A stretch of DNA of 64,000 nt from Flavobacterium gelidilacus DSM 15343. GTDB taxonomy: Bacteria > Bacteroidota > Bacteroidia > Flavobacteriales > Flavobacteriaceae. Of this stretch, positions 45,251 through 54,593 are shown piece by piece. Positions within the stretch are counted from its first letter, which is position 1, and each line of letters opens with the position of its first letter. The position numbers were made by a program, and so were the translations under genes. The stretch is taken from the NCBI RefSeq assembly GCF_000422685.1, contig NZ_AUGN01000001.1:62001-126000 (forward strand). Reading direction: 5' to 3'. Under the pieces are notes generated by a model that worked only from the letters and a program-made list of their open reading frames with translations, was not told the origin of the DNA and did not search any database.

Positions 45251-45793
45251 ATGAAAACCAAAGTACTTACTTTTTTACTACTAGCCTTTGCACTGACATC
45301 ATTTAGTCAGAGCAACAATACTAGTGCATCTTCTAAAGAGGCTATAAAATCTAATTTCAGTTTTCAAGCGATTAAAGCTTATCAAGAAAGTGCTGTTTTT
45401 AAAGTAAAAGATTATTATGCTTATTTGGAATTGTATGCTAACGAAGAAGCTTCAGACTCATTAAAAGTAGAAATTAAAACCGCTATTCATAATTTATTTA
45501 TACAAAAGCATATAAAAGTTGTTGATTTTGTGTCTTCAGAAAACAATCCCATTCTACTAGATAAATTACTAGACAAAATTGAAAACAAAAACTACAAGTT
45601 TAAATTAACAGCTCTTGAAAATTCTATAGTAGGCGCTGACTTTTGGACCACTAAATACAACTTAGAAGTCATAGAAACCAACCAACGTTGTAGTATAGAA
45701 GTTTTTAGCAAGATAATTTTCAAACCTGTTGAAAAGAAGTTTGGATCAACGACAAAAGAAGTTTGGTCTATTTATTTAGGTGAAATGGAGTGA
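45251..45793 (+). CDS. Hypothetical secreted protein, 180 aa
   Basis: Signal peptide (MKTKVLTFLLLAFALTSFSQ) then a small mixed alpha/beta domain (about residues 40-180) with no recognised motif. Co-transcribed with the upstream single-pass membrane protein. Followed by the heptamer tandem repeat. Confidence 0.65.
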   Translation: MKTKVLTFLLLAFALTSFSQSNNTSASSKEAIKSNFSFQAIKAYQESAVFKVKDYYAYLELYANEEASDSLKVEIKTAIHNLFIQKHIKVVDFVSSENNPILLDKLLDKIENKNYKFKLTALENSIVGADFWTTKYNLEVIETNQRCSIEVFSKIIFKPVEKKFGSTTKEVWSIYLGEME

Positions 45794-45867
45794 TTTTAAT
45801 TGATAATTAACAATTATTGGATTAAATAAATGATTCAATTATGAAATTTTACATTTAAAACTCATAA

Positions 45868-45990
45868 ATTATCCATTATCCATTATCCATTATCCATTAT
45901 CCATTATCCATTATCCATTATCCATTATCCATTATCCATTATCCATTATCCATTATCCATTATCCATTATCCATTATCCATTATCCATTA
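45868..45990. repeat. Tandem heptamer array, (ATTATCC) x 17 plus 4 bases
   Basis: Seventeen exact copies of ATTATCC (45868-45986) with no variant unit, and a partial copy ATTA. The array fills the gap between two convergent genes, and its last bases provide the stop codon of the SseB-like gene. Confidence 0.97.
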
Positions 45991-46413
45991 AACCGTTCTT
46001 CCCAAAACAAACATACTTTCCTGGTTGCTATCTATAATAAGTTGACTTATTTTGTTTTCAACCGCAATCTCCAAAACCTCTTTAGCAGGAAGCGTTACAA
46101 ATGGTTTAGTTTCAGTAGCCCAACTCATTAAAGTAGCTTGTGAAGTAAAAACGCCCATAACCAATTTGCCTTCCGTTTCAAAGACCGAAGTAAACGATAA
46201 TTGCGCACCTTTTTCTAAAGTGGTCCATCCTTTTTCAGGGTTTTCTCCAGTAACTGGACTCGAAGTTGGAACTAATAAATAGGCATTATCTCCTTGTAAT
46301 TCTTCCAAAACTGCCATAAATGTTTCTTGGTTTTGACTAGCTTGAAAGGCTTTTATTTTGGCTAATAAATTTGTATTATCTGGCTTGAAAGTAGTGTTAT
46401 CTGTATTTGACAT
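45988..46413 (-). CDS. SseB-family protein
   Basis: A 141-aa cytosolic protein resembling the N-terminal SseB domain: LLAKIKAFQASQNQETFMAVLEEL, AYLLVPTSS, GVFTSQATLMSW and the LIIDSNQESMFV end. The domain occurs in enhanced-serine-sensitivity and type VI-associated proteins; function is unclear. Its stop codon (45990-45988) is formed from the edge of the heptamer array. A -7 box lies upstream. Confidence 0.75.
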   Translation of the reverse strand: MSNTDNTTFKPDNTNLLAKIKAFQASQNQETFMAVLEELQGDNAYLLVPTSSPVTGENPEKGWTTLEKGAQLSFTSVFETEGKLVMGVFTSQATLMSWATETKPFVTLPAKEVLEIAVENKISQLIIDSNQESMFVLGRTV

Positions 46414-46431
46414 TTCATTTATTTAAGATGG

Positions 46432-46439
46432 CAAAGATA
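46432..46439 (-). promoter_or_regulatory. -7 promoter box for the SseB-like gene
   Basis: Minus-strand TATCTTTG, 18 bp before the ATG. Confidence 0.5.
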
Positions 46440-46562
46440 GCTAATTAATCCTTTTTCATAAACTTATAGGAAAAACTCTTATAACATTAGGGTGTTTTTC
46501 CTGACCCTTTTATTCGCTTTTTTCCTGACTTTTGTTTCAGTACCATTAAAGCAATATATCCT

Positions 46563-46793
46563 ATGAGAAGCTCTTTGTTTATACTATTTATGCTGGTTTT
46601 ACTTGTGGGTTGTGTAAAAGATAACAGTGCTAAGGCTAAGTTAAAAACGGCTCAAGAAAAAGAAGTTATAGAAAAACGAAATTTGTTGAATACTAACGGC
46701 ATGATTTTTCCAAATTATGCTATCGAATTTAATACGGATAGTTTGGAAACAACAAAGAAATCCAATAATAAACCCCATCAAAGTACTTTTTAA
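46563..46793 (+). CDS. Small hypothetical lipoprotein, 76 aa
   Basis: A clear lipoprotein signal (MRSSLFILFMLVLLVGC) is followed by a short charged, probably helical or disordered tail. No family is recognised. The next gene begins 10 bp downstream, implying co-transcription. Confidence 0.6.
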   Translation: MRSSLFILFMLVLLVGCVKDNSAKAKLKTAQEKEVIEKRNLLNTNGMIFPNYAIEFNTDSLETTKKSNNKPHQSTF

Positions 46794-46803
46794 AAACCTA
46801 ATT

Positions 46804-47439
46804 ATGGAAGAAATGCTATATTTTCCTTCAATTATAAGCAAACTCTTTGTCTTACTAACTTTTTTACATGCCTTACTAAAACTTAAAACAAAAAAAAGAA
46901 TTAATCAATACCTTTTTTACATCTTATGTATTAGCGTTTTTGCTGAATTAAGTAATGCCTATTTAAAATTTTATGACTTACCTTATAGTACTTTTACAAC
47001 CTTTAGTGTAGTGGTTAGCATTATACTTTGGTTTCGAATATTACACATGATTTTTAATGCTAAAAAATTGATTATAGCTACAATAATTTTGTTTAGTTTG
47101 TTTGCTTTTATGAACCTCTTATTTATGGAAGGTCCTATAGAATTTAATTACTATACCTTAATTTTGGGAGCGTTTCTTTATATTCTATTCTTTGTTTTTG
47201 AAAGTTTTAACCAATTAAAAAGAGATAACTTCTATTTCTTCCAATCTAATAAATACATTCTTATTGTATCACCCATAATTTTCTTTTTGGGATTGAGTCT
47301 ACTTTTTTTCTTTAAAAGTCATTACTTGAATTCAAATAATATTATTGAAAATGTAAAGCTTTTTACCTATTTCAGTATTAGTGTGAACGTTATTTTCTAT
47401 TCCTCTTTAAATTATTATATCCTCAAAGAGAATAAATAA
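46804..47439 (+). CDS. Hypothetical polytopic membrane protein, about 7 TM
   Basis: 211 aa, with about seven strongly hydrophobic segments separated by short loops and no large soluble domain. The layout is like the 7TM input modules of Bacteroidetes sensor kinases but without a kinase. The ATG at 46804 (MEEMLYFPSIISK) is chosen because an ATG at 46717 would overlap the lipoprotein gene. Family not recognised. Confidence 0.6.
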   Translation: MEEMLYFPSIISKLFVLLTFLHALLKLKTKKRINQYLFYILCISVFAELSNAYLKFYDLPYSTFTTFSVVVSIILWFRILHMIFNAKKLIIATIILFSLFAFMNLLFMEGPIEFNYYTLILGAFLYILFFVFESFNQLKRDNFYFFQSNKYILIVSPIIFFLGLSLLFFFKSHYLNSNNIIENVKLFTYFSISVNVIFYSSLNYYILKENK

Positions 47440-47725
47440 AGTTTAATTTAAAAAGTAAGAGAATAATAAATCAGAAAAAGGCAATAGTTAGTTCCAAAGT
47501 AATCTTGATAAAATATATACCTATTTATATTATTTTGGCTTAAGAAATCTCTGGAAGTAATAAAATTTATTTTTAGGTAAGTTTATCTTATTTAGTCACT
47601 AAATAGCATTTATTTCTTTAGAACTATATTAAACTAACTATATTGACATTTATCATATAATATTGAATTATAAATTCTTAACTTTATGGATTAAGTTATG
47701 AAGTCAAAACTCAACGCATTATTTT

Positions 47726-48502
47726 ATGGTTCAATCTTCTCAATTAGCTTTAAATATAAAAAATTTCTTTATAGAAATAGGAGAATTGGCTTATTTTTCA
47801 AGCCGTTTTTTTAGAGAACTTTTTAGTAAACCGTTTGAATTTAAAGAGTTACTCAGACAATGCTATAATATGGGTAATAAATCCTTAGGTTTAGTGTTGA
47901 TTACTGGTTTTATTATTGGATTAGTATTAACTATACAAACACGTCCTACATTAGAACAGTTTGGAGCAGAATCTTGGATGCCTTCTATGGTTAGTATTTC
48001 TATAGTTAGAGAAATAGGACCTATAATTACAGCGTTAATTTGTGCAGGTAGAATTGGTTCAGGTATTGGTGCTGAGTTAGGTTCAATGCGTGTTACAGAA
48101 CAAATTGACGCTATGGAAGTTTCGGGAACAAACCCTTTTAAATATTTAGTAGTCACTCGCGTTTTAGCTACAACATTAATGATTCCTATATTGGTCTTTT
48201 TTGGTGATACTATGGCATTATATGGTTCCTTTCTTGTTGAGAATTTAAATGGAGACGTTTCTTTTTTTCTATATTTTGATAAAGTTTTTCATGCCATAGA
48301 ATATAGTGATTTACTTCCTGCCACCATTAAGACTTTTTTCTTTGGTTATGCCATAGGATTAGTTGGATGTTATAAAGGATATTATTGCGAAAAAGGAACA
48401 GTTGGAGTAGGAATAGCTGCAAATTCTGCCGTAGTTTATACCTCTATGCTTTTGTTTATTATCGATTTTATTGCTGTTTTTATCACTGATATTTTCATCT
48501 AA
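47726..48502 (+). CDS. mlaE: MlaE-family lipid ABC transporter permease
   Basis: Permease of the MCE/Mla phospholipid transport system, 258 aa. The family signature is in the middle: RPTLEQFGAESWMP, REIGPIITALICAGRIGSG and GAELGSMRVTEQIDAMEVSG. Five to six hydrophobic segments. ATPase and MlaD genes follow closely, so the three form an inner-membrane complex for lipid traffic between the two membranes. mlaB and mlaC are not in the cluster. Confidence 0.95.
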   Translation: MVQSSQLALNIKNFFIEIGELAYFSSRFFRELFSKPFEFKELLRQCYNMGNKSLGLVLITGFIIGLVLTIQTRPTLEQFGAESWMPSMVSISIVREIGPIITALICAGRIGSGIGAELGSMRVTEQIDAMEVSGTNPFKYLVVTRVLATTLMIPILVFFGDTMALYGSFLVENLNGDVSFFLYFDKVFHAIEYSDLLPATIKTFFFGYAIGLVGCYKGYYCEKGTVGVGIAANSAVVYTSMLLFIIDFIAVFITDIFI

Positions 48503-48514
48503 AACCTAAAAAAA

Positions 48515-49291
48515 ATGCTAGAAGAAATTTCAAATATAACACCGAAATTTAATTCAGAAATTAAAACTATTTTAGAAATTAAAAATTTAAAGAAAAGTTT
48601 TGGAAACAATCAAGTTTTGAACGGTTTTAATTTGGAGTTAAATGAAGGAGAAAATTTAGTTATAATGGGTAAATCCGGCTCTGGAAAATCGGTAATGATT
48701 AAATGTTTGATTGGATTAATTGAACCTGATTCTGGAAGTATTAGGGTAATGGGCCAAGAAATAACAACACTAAACCAAACCCAATTTGATAAATTACGAA
48801 GTGAAATTGGATTTTTATTTCAAGGAAGTGCTTTATATGATTCTATGACCGTAAGAGAGAACCTTGAGTTTCCATTGAGACATCATAAAGAACGTTTTGA
48901 AAAAAATTTAGATACAACAGCATTTGTAGAAGAGGCACTTACTAATGTTGGATTATTACATGCTATTGATTTAATGCCATCAGAACTTTCGGGTGGAATG
49001 AAACGAAGAATTGCATTAGCCAGAACTTTAATATTAAAGCCAAAAATAATTTTATACGATGAACCTACCAGCGGATTAGATCCTATTACATCAAAAGAAA
49101 TTATTCAACTTATGAAAAACATACAAAAACAATATAAAACCTCATCCCTAATAATTACTCATGATGTAGATTGTGCCCGAGTAATTGCCAACCGAATGAT
49201 TCTTTTAATCGATGGCATCAATTATGTAGAAGGAAATTATGACACACTAAAAAATTCTTCAGATGAGAAAGTAAAAGCATTTTTTAAATAA
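48515..49291 (+). CDS. mlaF: MlaF-family ABC ATPase
   Basis: Nucleotide-binding subunit, 258 aa. Walker A is GKSGSGKSV, signature LSGGMKRR, Walker B IILYDEPTSGLDP with the catalytic Glu, H-loop ITHD. The Gly-Gly-Met-Lys version of the signature is typical of MlaF. An N-terminal extension of about 20 residues precedes the domain. Lies 12 bp after mlaE and 29 bp before mlaD. Confidence 0.95.
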   Translation: MLEEISNITPKFNSEIKTILEIKNLKKSFGNNQVLNGFNLELNEGENLVIMGKSGSGKSVMIKCLIGLIEPDSGSIRVMGQEITTLNQTQFDKLRSEIGFLFQGSALYDSMTVRENLEFPLRHHKERFEKNLDTTAFVEEALTNVGLLHAIDLMPSELSGGMKRRIALARTLILKPKIILYDEPTSGLDPITSKEIIQLMKNIQKQYKTSSLIITHDVDCARVIANRMILLIDGINYVEGNYDTLKNSSDEKVKAFFK

Positions 49292-49320
49292 AAACAAAAG
49301 AGAAGTAAATTAAATATAGT

Positions 49321-50313
49321 ATGAGAAAAACTTCAGATGAAAAACTTAAACTAGGTCTATTTGTAATTATAGGATTGCTATTATTTACTGTAGCCATTTA
49401 CCTTATTGGAGAACGTCAAAATCTATTTGGAAAAAATGATCTTATAAGTGTTAAGTTTTCAAACATTAACGGCTTAAAAAAAGGGAATAATGTGCGCTAT
49501 TCCGGAATTAATGTAGGTACTGTAGAATCAATTTCTATGCTGAATGATTCTATAATTAAAGTGGACTTGTTAATTGAAAAAACAATGATAACCCATATTA
49601 AAAAAGATGCTATTGCTACTATAGGAACAGATGGTTTAGTTGGAAATATGTTAGTAAATATAATTCCAGGTAAAGGAAAGGAAACAAGTGTAAAAGCTGG
49701 TGACTTTATTAAATCTTATACAAAAATAGGTGCTGATGAAATGCTAAACACTTTAAATGTAACCAATGAAAATGCCGCTCTTTTGACTGTCGATTTATTA
49801 AAAATAACGAATTCAATCAACCAAAAAAAGGGAACTTTAGGTATGCTTATTAATGACAGCATTACTTCAAACGATATAAAAAAAATCATTATTAACTTGC
49901 AAAAAACTAGTTATAATGCTTCAAAAACTATGGATGCCTTAACAACAAAAATCGAGTCCATAAATCTAAATGAAAGTGTCGCTGGAATTCTAGTAAATGA
50001 TAAAGCTCAAGCGCAAAAGGTTAAAAATATTATTGCCAATTTAGAACGCTCTAGCCAAAATATTAATACTACTCTTGACAGTATTAATAAAACAATTCAA
50101 CAAATTAAAAACGGAAAAGGAGCAGTTAATTACCTCTCTACAGATGAAGAGTTTGCAAAAAACTTAGACCAAACCATTAAGAACCTAAACGAAGGAACAT
50201 ATAAATTTAACCAAAGTATGGATGCTTTAAAACATAACTTTTTACTTAGAGGTTATTTCAAGAAGTTAGCAAAGGAACAGGAAAAGGTAGAGAAGGAGAG
50301 GCTTAAAAAGTAG
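49321..50313 (+). CDS. mlaD: MlaD/MCE-domain periplasmic lipid-binding protein
   Basis: One N-terminal transmembrane anchor (KLGLFVIIGLLLFTVAIYLI) then an MCE domain (about 38-115; VKFSNINGLKKGNNVRYSGI and NVGTVESI). A long helical tail with Asn/Lys/Asp periodicity forms the rest (330 aa total), longer than E. coli MlaD. It completes the EFD lipid transporter. Ends in a highly charged Lys/Glu stretch. Followed by a gene-free repeat region. Confidence 0.92.
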   Translation: MRKTSDEKLKLGLFVIIGLLLFTVAIYLIGERQNLFGKNDLISVKFSNINGLKKGNNVRYSGINVGTVESISMLNDSIIKVDLLIEKTMITHIKKDAIATIGTDGLVGNMLVNIIPGKGKETSVKAGDFIKSYTKIGADEMLNTLNVTNENAALLTVDLLKITNSINQKKGTLGMLINDSITSNDIKKIIINLQKTSYNASKTMDALTTKIESINLNESVAGILVNDKAQAQKVKNIIANLERSSQNINTTLDSINKTIQQIKNGKGAVNYLSTDEEFAKNLDQTIKNLNEGTYKFNQSMDALKHNFLLRGYFKKLAKEQEKVEKERLKK

Positions 50314-50728
50314 GTTTTTATTGGAGTGTTCAGTGTTCGTTTTGCAGAAGACAGCTTGTAGAATTTACAAAAATGGGAAAAGGGAATATTTCTTTAACCT
50401 TAAAATCGCAAAGGATTACGAAAAGTATGCTAGGAAAACAGGACGAAAGAAGATAAAAGAAAGAAGAAAGATAAAAGAAAGAAGGTTGCTAAGCAATGTA
50501 TCCTAAAACAAGCAAAGCTCCTTAACCCAAACAAAGAAAAAAACTATGTGTCTTATGTGGTTTAAAAAAATACGTGACCATCAGCTTTTGGCAAAATCAA
50601 TCCGTGTCATCGACGTTACAACCCACAAGAAACTCCATAAACTAATTCCCAATCTTGTAATCTTACTAAGTAAGATACCTAAGAGAAACTCCAAAAAAAA
50701 ACTACTTCTATTTTCTGAAAACTGAAAA
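50314..50728. repeat. Gene-free gap holding a degenerate modular repeat
   Basis: 415 bp between the mlaD stop and the convergent ABC ATPase. From 50493 to about 50620 it holds one copy of the modular repeat (GCAAAGCTC...AACTATGTG...TATGTGGTTT). Heptamer-like 'agtgttc' words lie near 50326 and 'ctgaaaa' words near 50710. A 61-codon ORF at 50321-50506 is rejected as a chance frame. Confidence 0.7.
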
Positions 50729-51403
50729 CTAACTAATAATCCTACCATCTTCCATTTGAATAATACGATCGGTACGTTTAGCAAAATCTTCATCATGCGT
50801 TACGATTAATAAAGATAAATGCTGTTTATCGCATAATTCTCTAAAAATAGTAAAAACATTGTCTGCATTATGACTATCAAGGTTTCCAGTAGGTTCATCA
50901 CCCATGATTATTGAAGGATTATTGATAAGTGCTCTTGCAATGGCTACACGTTGTTTTTCTCCGCCAGAAACCTGAGAAGCTTTTTTAAGTGCCAAATGTT
51001 CAATCTTTAAGAGTTTTAGCTTATCATAAGCATCTTGTTCTATTTCTACTAATGATTTTTCTCCCAGCTTTTTTGCAGGAAGCATGATGTTTTCTAAAAC
51101 CGTAAAATCAGCTAACAGATAATGAAATTGAAAAACAAACCCAATATGCTTGTTTCTTATGTAGGATAAATGATTACTACTTTGCCCACTTATGATTTCA
51201 TTGTTTAGCAATAAAGCACCTTCATATTCAGTATCCATTGTAGAAAGAATATAGAGTAGAGTAGATTTACCACAACCGGATTTTCCCATAATAGAAACAA
51301 ACTCTCCTTTTTCAATCTTAAAGTTAATATCCTTTAACACATGAAAGCGAGTTGGCTTTTCAAAATACTTATTGATGCTTTTTGCTTCTAAAACTGTACT
51401 CAT
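50729..51403 (-). CDS. ABC transporter ATPase (LolD/MacB-type)
   Basis: Stand-alone ATPase of 224 aa. Walker A GKSGCGKST, signature VSGGEKQRVAIARA, Walker B IIMGDEPTGNLDS, H-loop VTHDEDFA. The DEPTGNLDS sequence is diagnostic of the LolD/MacB/FtsE family, which drives type VII (mechanotransmission) permeases. It ends the operon formed with the permease and the HlyD-like adaptor, 1 bp after the permease stop. Confidence 0.93.
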   Translation of the reverse strand: MSTVLEAKSINKYFEKPTRFHVLKDINFKIEKGEFVSIMGKSGCGKSTLLYILSTMDTEYEGALLLNNEIISGQSSNHLSYIRNKHIGFVFQFHYLLADFTVLENIMLPAKKLGEKSLVEIEQDAYDKLKLLKIEHLALKKASQVSGGEKQRVAIARALINNPSIIMGDEPTGNLDSHNADNVFTIFRELCDKQHLSLLIVTHDEDFAKRTDRIIQMEDGRIIS

Positions 51404-51404
51404 T

Positions 51405-52667
51405 TTATTGTCCTCTTATGATTTTTACTGGATCTATTTTTTTGGCTTTTTGAGCAGGCAAATAGCCCGCAAAGAACGTTGATAGTAAAGCGAACACTAT
51501 TCCAATACCATAAAACCATGGATTGAAATTAATGGGATAGGTCTTAATAGTCGGCAAAGCTTCCGTTTCAAAAGGAATGGTACTTATAAGACTGGATAAG
51601 CCAAAACCCAATAACAAACCTAAAACACCTCCTACAAAACCAATAATCATAGCCTGACTCATAAATATCATTTGAACATCCTTACCAGAGAATCCAATTG
51701 CTTTTAGTATAGCTATGTCATTCATCTTTTCGTAAATAAGCATGTTTAAGATATTATAGATTCCAAAACCTGCTACAATTAACAAGGTAATGGAAACCGC
51801 ATAAGTAATTAAGTTTCTAACCGTAGTTCCCGTTTCAAATTGGGCATTTGCAGTGTTAATGTCTATGGCTCTTAGTTCAAATTGACGCTCTATTTTTTTA
51901 GCCATAGGCAAAGCCATTTCTATGTTGTTTAGTTTGACGTTGATATCTGTTATATAATTTTCTGCTTCCCCTAAAATGCGTTGCACCGTTTTAAGATTAG
52001 AAAAACTTTGAATAGCATCTATATCTTTAACACCACTTTGATAAAGTCCCACAATTCTAAGCGGAAAGACATCTCCTTTTATGGTGCTTATTTGTATTCT
52101 ATCTCCCACATGAAGCGACATCTTTTTGGCAATACCCACACCCAACAAAATACCATTTTCATTATTGTTCAAGGCTTCAGCTGAACCTTCTATGATATAA
52201 TCCTTTAAATTGAATAACCGCGCTTCTTCTAAAGCATTAATTCCTGTTAAATTACCAGCAATTTCTATAGAACCCGCAATGTAAAAGATTTGAGCTTTAA
52301 TTTGCGGAATAGCTCCTTTAACATTAGCATCTTCATTCAAATACTTCATTAAAGGCAAAGCATTGTGTATTTTTTTCTGACTTAGTTTGGGTTTTATCGA
52401 ATGCACAATATGGGTACTGTTCACCACTTTATCATATAAACCGATAGGTTGTTCTTTAGAGGGTTCAATTTCATTATAGATATGAATGTGTGGGGTTTGA
52501 TTCATCATCAAATTATCTAACATCGTATTTAAACCTGTCATAAAGCTTACTAAAGTAATATAAGCCCCAATACCAAACGTAACTCCAAGCGCAGCCACAG
52601 AAGTCTGTTTAATCTTCGTAATTAAATGCGTTTTAGCAATCGTTAAGATAACAGTCCAATTGATCAT
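51405..52667 (-). CDS. ABC transporter permease (FtsX/MacB-type)
   Basis: 420-aa permease with one N-terminal helix, a large periplasmic MacB_PCD domain (about 40-270) and three C-terminal helices with the FtsX region (IAILKAIGFSGKDVQMIFMSQ). Topology is that of LolC/E or MacB without the fused ATPase. It overlaps the adaptor gene by 4 bp. Substrate (drug, lipoprotein or small molecule) unknown; an adaptor partner favours efflux over Lol. Confidence 0.9.
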   Translation of the reverse strand: MINWTVILTIAKTHLITKIKQTSVAALGVTFGIGAYITLVSFMTGLNTMLDNLMMNQTPHIHIYNEIEPSKEQPIGLYDKVVNSTHIVHSIKPKLSQKKIHNALPLMKYLNEDANVKGAIPQIKAQIFYIAGSIEIAGNLTGINALEEARLFNLKDYIIEGSAEALNNNENGILLGVGIAKKMSLHVGDRIQISTIKGDVFPLRIVGLYQSGVKDIDAIQSFSNLKTVQRILGEAENYITDINVKLNNIEMALPMAKKIERQFELRAIDINTANAQFETGTTVRNLITYAVSITLLIVAGFGIYNILNMLIYEKMNDIAILKAIGFSGKDVQMIFMSQAMIIGFVGGVLGLLLGFGLSSLISTIPFETEALPTIKTYPINFNPWFYGIGIVFALLSTFFAGYLPAQKAKKIDPVKIIRGQ

Positions 52668-53746
52668 TTCTCCGTTTTATAAAGTAGTGTTTTTTCAGTA
52701 ATCCCTGATAGGACTTCTATATATTCCATGTTGCGCAAGCCAGTTGTTATGGTTACTATTCCGGCATCCGTTTTTACTTTATCATCATCAAGTAAATAAG
52801 CTATCGGAATGGCTAGTATGTTTTCTCGTCTGCCAATTACAATATTAGCTTCACCCGATAAACCCGGGTATAGTACTTTAGGAGCAGTATCAAAAACGGC
52901 TTCAACTTTAAAAGTCTGATTGCGTTCATCTTTTTGGGGTAATATTTTAGTCACTTTGGCTGTAAAAATCTCACCTTTGTAAGCATCCAAATTTATAATG
53001 ACCTCTTGACCTTTAATTACCTTAACAATATCCACTTCATCTACTAGCATTTCAATAATAAACTGGCTGCCACTCCCTAAAGTCGCTATAGGGGTTACTG
53101 TATTAATTAGTTCCCCTAAATTTTTATGAAGTGCATAAACCTTTCCAGTGATACTGCTTTTAATCGTATAATCTTTAGTTGCCACAAGAGAAGTATTGTA
53201 ATTGTTTTTAGCTTGTTTAACGTTGATTAACAATTCATTTTTAGTTCGGTTTAACTTACTTTGAAGAGTTGTTAAGTTATTTTTGGCTAAATCATAATTC
53301 AATTTTTTAGTATCAAATTCAATTTTAGAACCTATTTTTTGATCCCAAAGATTCTTTTGTCTAAAATAGTTGATGGAATCATTCTTATATTTCAATTGAG
53401 CGGCATTAATTTCATCTTTAATGCTTTGAAGTACCGTAATTCCACCACTGTAATTATCATTCGCTAAATCTAAGGCAAGCTTAGCATTTTTAGCATTCAA
53501 TTCGGGAGCTGTATTAATCACCTGAAACAAGGCCTGATTTTTTGTCACAGTATCACCTTCTTCTACAAAACTATGCTCAAGTATACCCGAAATAACGGCA
53601 TATACTTCATACAAACTATCGGGTTGAATTATAACAGAGCTATAAATAGATTCCGTCATGTTGAGGCGTTGAGGTGTAATGGGTTTTTCTTTTTGACAAG
53701 CCATTATAAACAGACTCAATATAAGAAATAGAAATAACTTTCGCAT
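52664..53746 (-). CDS. HlyD-family periplasmic adaptor lipoprotein (MacA-like)
   Basis: Membrane-fusion protein of 360 aa with a lipoprotein signal (LFLFLILSLFIMAC). Lipoyl-like half motifs flank a long coiled-coil hairpin (about 95-170, ELNAKNAKLALDLANDN to KNELLINVKQAKNNYNT). The beta-barrel and membrane-proximal domains follow (VIINLDAYKGEIFTAKVTKI). It is the first gene of the adaptor-permease-ATPase operon. A 12-bp palindrome TGATAATTATCA lies 56 bp upstream. No outer-membrane TolC gene is adjacent. Confidence 0.9.
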   Translation of the reverse strand: MRKLFLFLILSLFIMACQKEKPITPQRLNMTESIYSSVIIQPDSLYEVYAVISGILEHSFVEEGDTVTKNQALFQVINTAPELNAKNAKLALDLANDNYSGGITVLQSIKDEINAAQLKYKNDSINYFRQKNLWDQKIGSKIEFDTKKLNYDLAKNNLTTLQSKLNRTKNELLINVKQAKNNYNTSLVATKDYTIKSSITGKVYALHKNLGELINTVTPIATLGSGSQFIIEMLVDEVDIVKVIKGQEVIINLDAYKGEIFTAKVTKILPQKDERNQTFKVEAVFDTAPKVLYPGLSGEANIVIGRRENILAIPIAYLLDDDKVKTDAGIVTITTGLRNMEYIEVLSGITEKTLLYKTEK

Positions 53747-54023
53747 TATGGTGTACTTTAAATAATAGTATAAAGATAATAGTTTTAAATATCTCTTTAG
53801 CTGATAATTATCATGTCATTTTTTAGCAAAATGTGATTAATCTAGTATAGAAAAAACTAAAGGAATATGTTTCCAAACTGTAGGATCATAATTCTGACTT
53901 CTCATCTTTAGCACAATAAATTTGATAATATTATATTTTTTATAAAGAATTCATTAAGATTGAATGGACTTTATTAAAAAAGCTCCTTAATAAAACAATA
54001 TTTTTTAGAGAAATAAGTTATTA

Positions 54024-54593
54024 ATGGATAAAATCTATAAAAAAATTTCTAATTTAACAATGATTAAACCCTTACTAGCCGTTTTACTATTCCTTTTTTA
54101 TGGACTTAATACGCAAGCACAAAATAATACTATAGAAACTAGTGGTGATGTATTATTATACGCTCTTCCTTTAACCACTTTAGCTACCACAATAGTTCTA
54201 AAAGACGGAAAAGGAGCAGGGCAGTTCTCAAAAGGCTTTCTTTTAAATATTATAACAACCGAAGCTTTAAAATTAGTAATTAGTAAAGAAAGACCCAATG
54301 GTTTTGATAACAAATCATTTCCTTCCGGTCATACATCAGTTACTTTCCAAAGTGCCGCTTTTATTCAAAAACGATATGGATGGAAATTTGGAGCTCCCGC
54401 TTATCTATTAGCAGCTTACACTGGCTATTCAAGAGTTCAATCTGACAATCATTATTTTATTGATGTCCTTGCTGGTGCAGCTCTTGGTATAGGAAGTTCT
54501 TATATCTTCACAACAAAATATACTCAAGGCATTCAAGTAAGCGTAGTAAAAGATAATTTTGGTACTTCATTAGTTCTTAAATTAGATTTTTAA
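54024..54593 (+). CDS. PAP2-superfamily phosphatase
   Basis: Exported/membrane phosphatase of 189 aa. The three PAP2 motifs are present: KERPNG (KxxxxxxRP), FPSGHTS, and SRVQSDNHYFIDVL (SRxxxxxHxxxD). An N-terminal hydrophobic segment ends in AQ and looks like a signal peptide if translation starts at the internal ATG 54060. Probably dephosphorylates a lipid such as undecaprenyl or phosphatidate diphosphate; substrate not assigned. Confidence 0.88.
   Translation: MDKIYKKISNLTMIKPLLAVLLFLFYGLNTQAQNNTIETSGDVLLYALPLTTLATTIVLKDGKGAGQFSKGFLLNIITTEALKLVISKERPNGFDNKSFPSGHTSVTFQSAAFIQKRYGWKFGAPAYLLAAYTGYSRVQSDNHYFIDVLAGAALGIGSSYIFTTKYTQGIQVSVVKDNFGTSLVLKLDF

Noticed and set aside
45868-45990. CRISPR-like or coding repeat
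   Set aside because: Contiguous heptamers without spacers; not in a reading frame of either neighbour beyond one stop codon.
50321-50506. 61-aa ORF after mlaD
   Set aside because: Lys/Arg-rich translation of degenerate intergenic repeat; no RBS, no family features.
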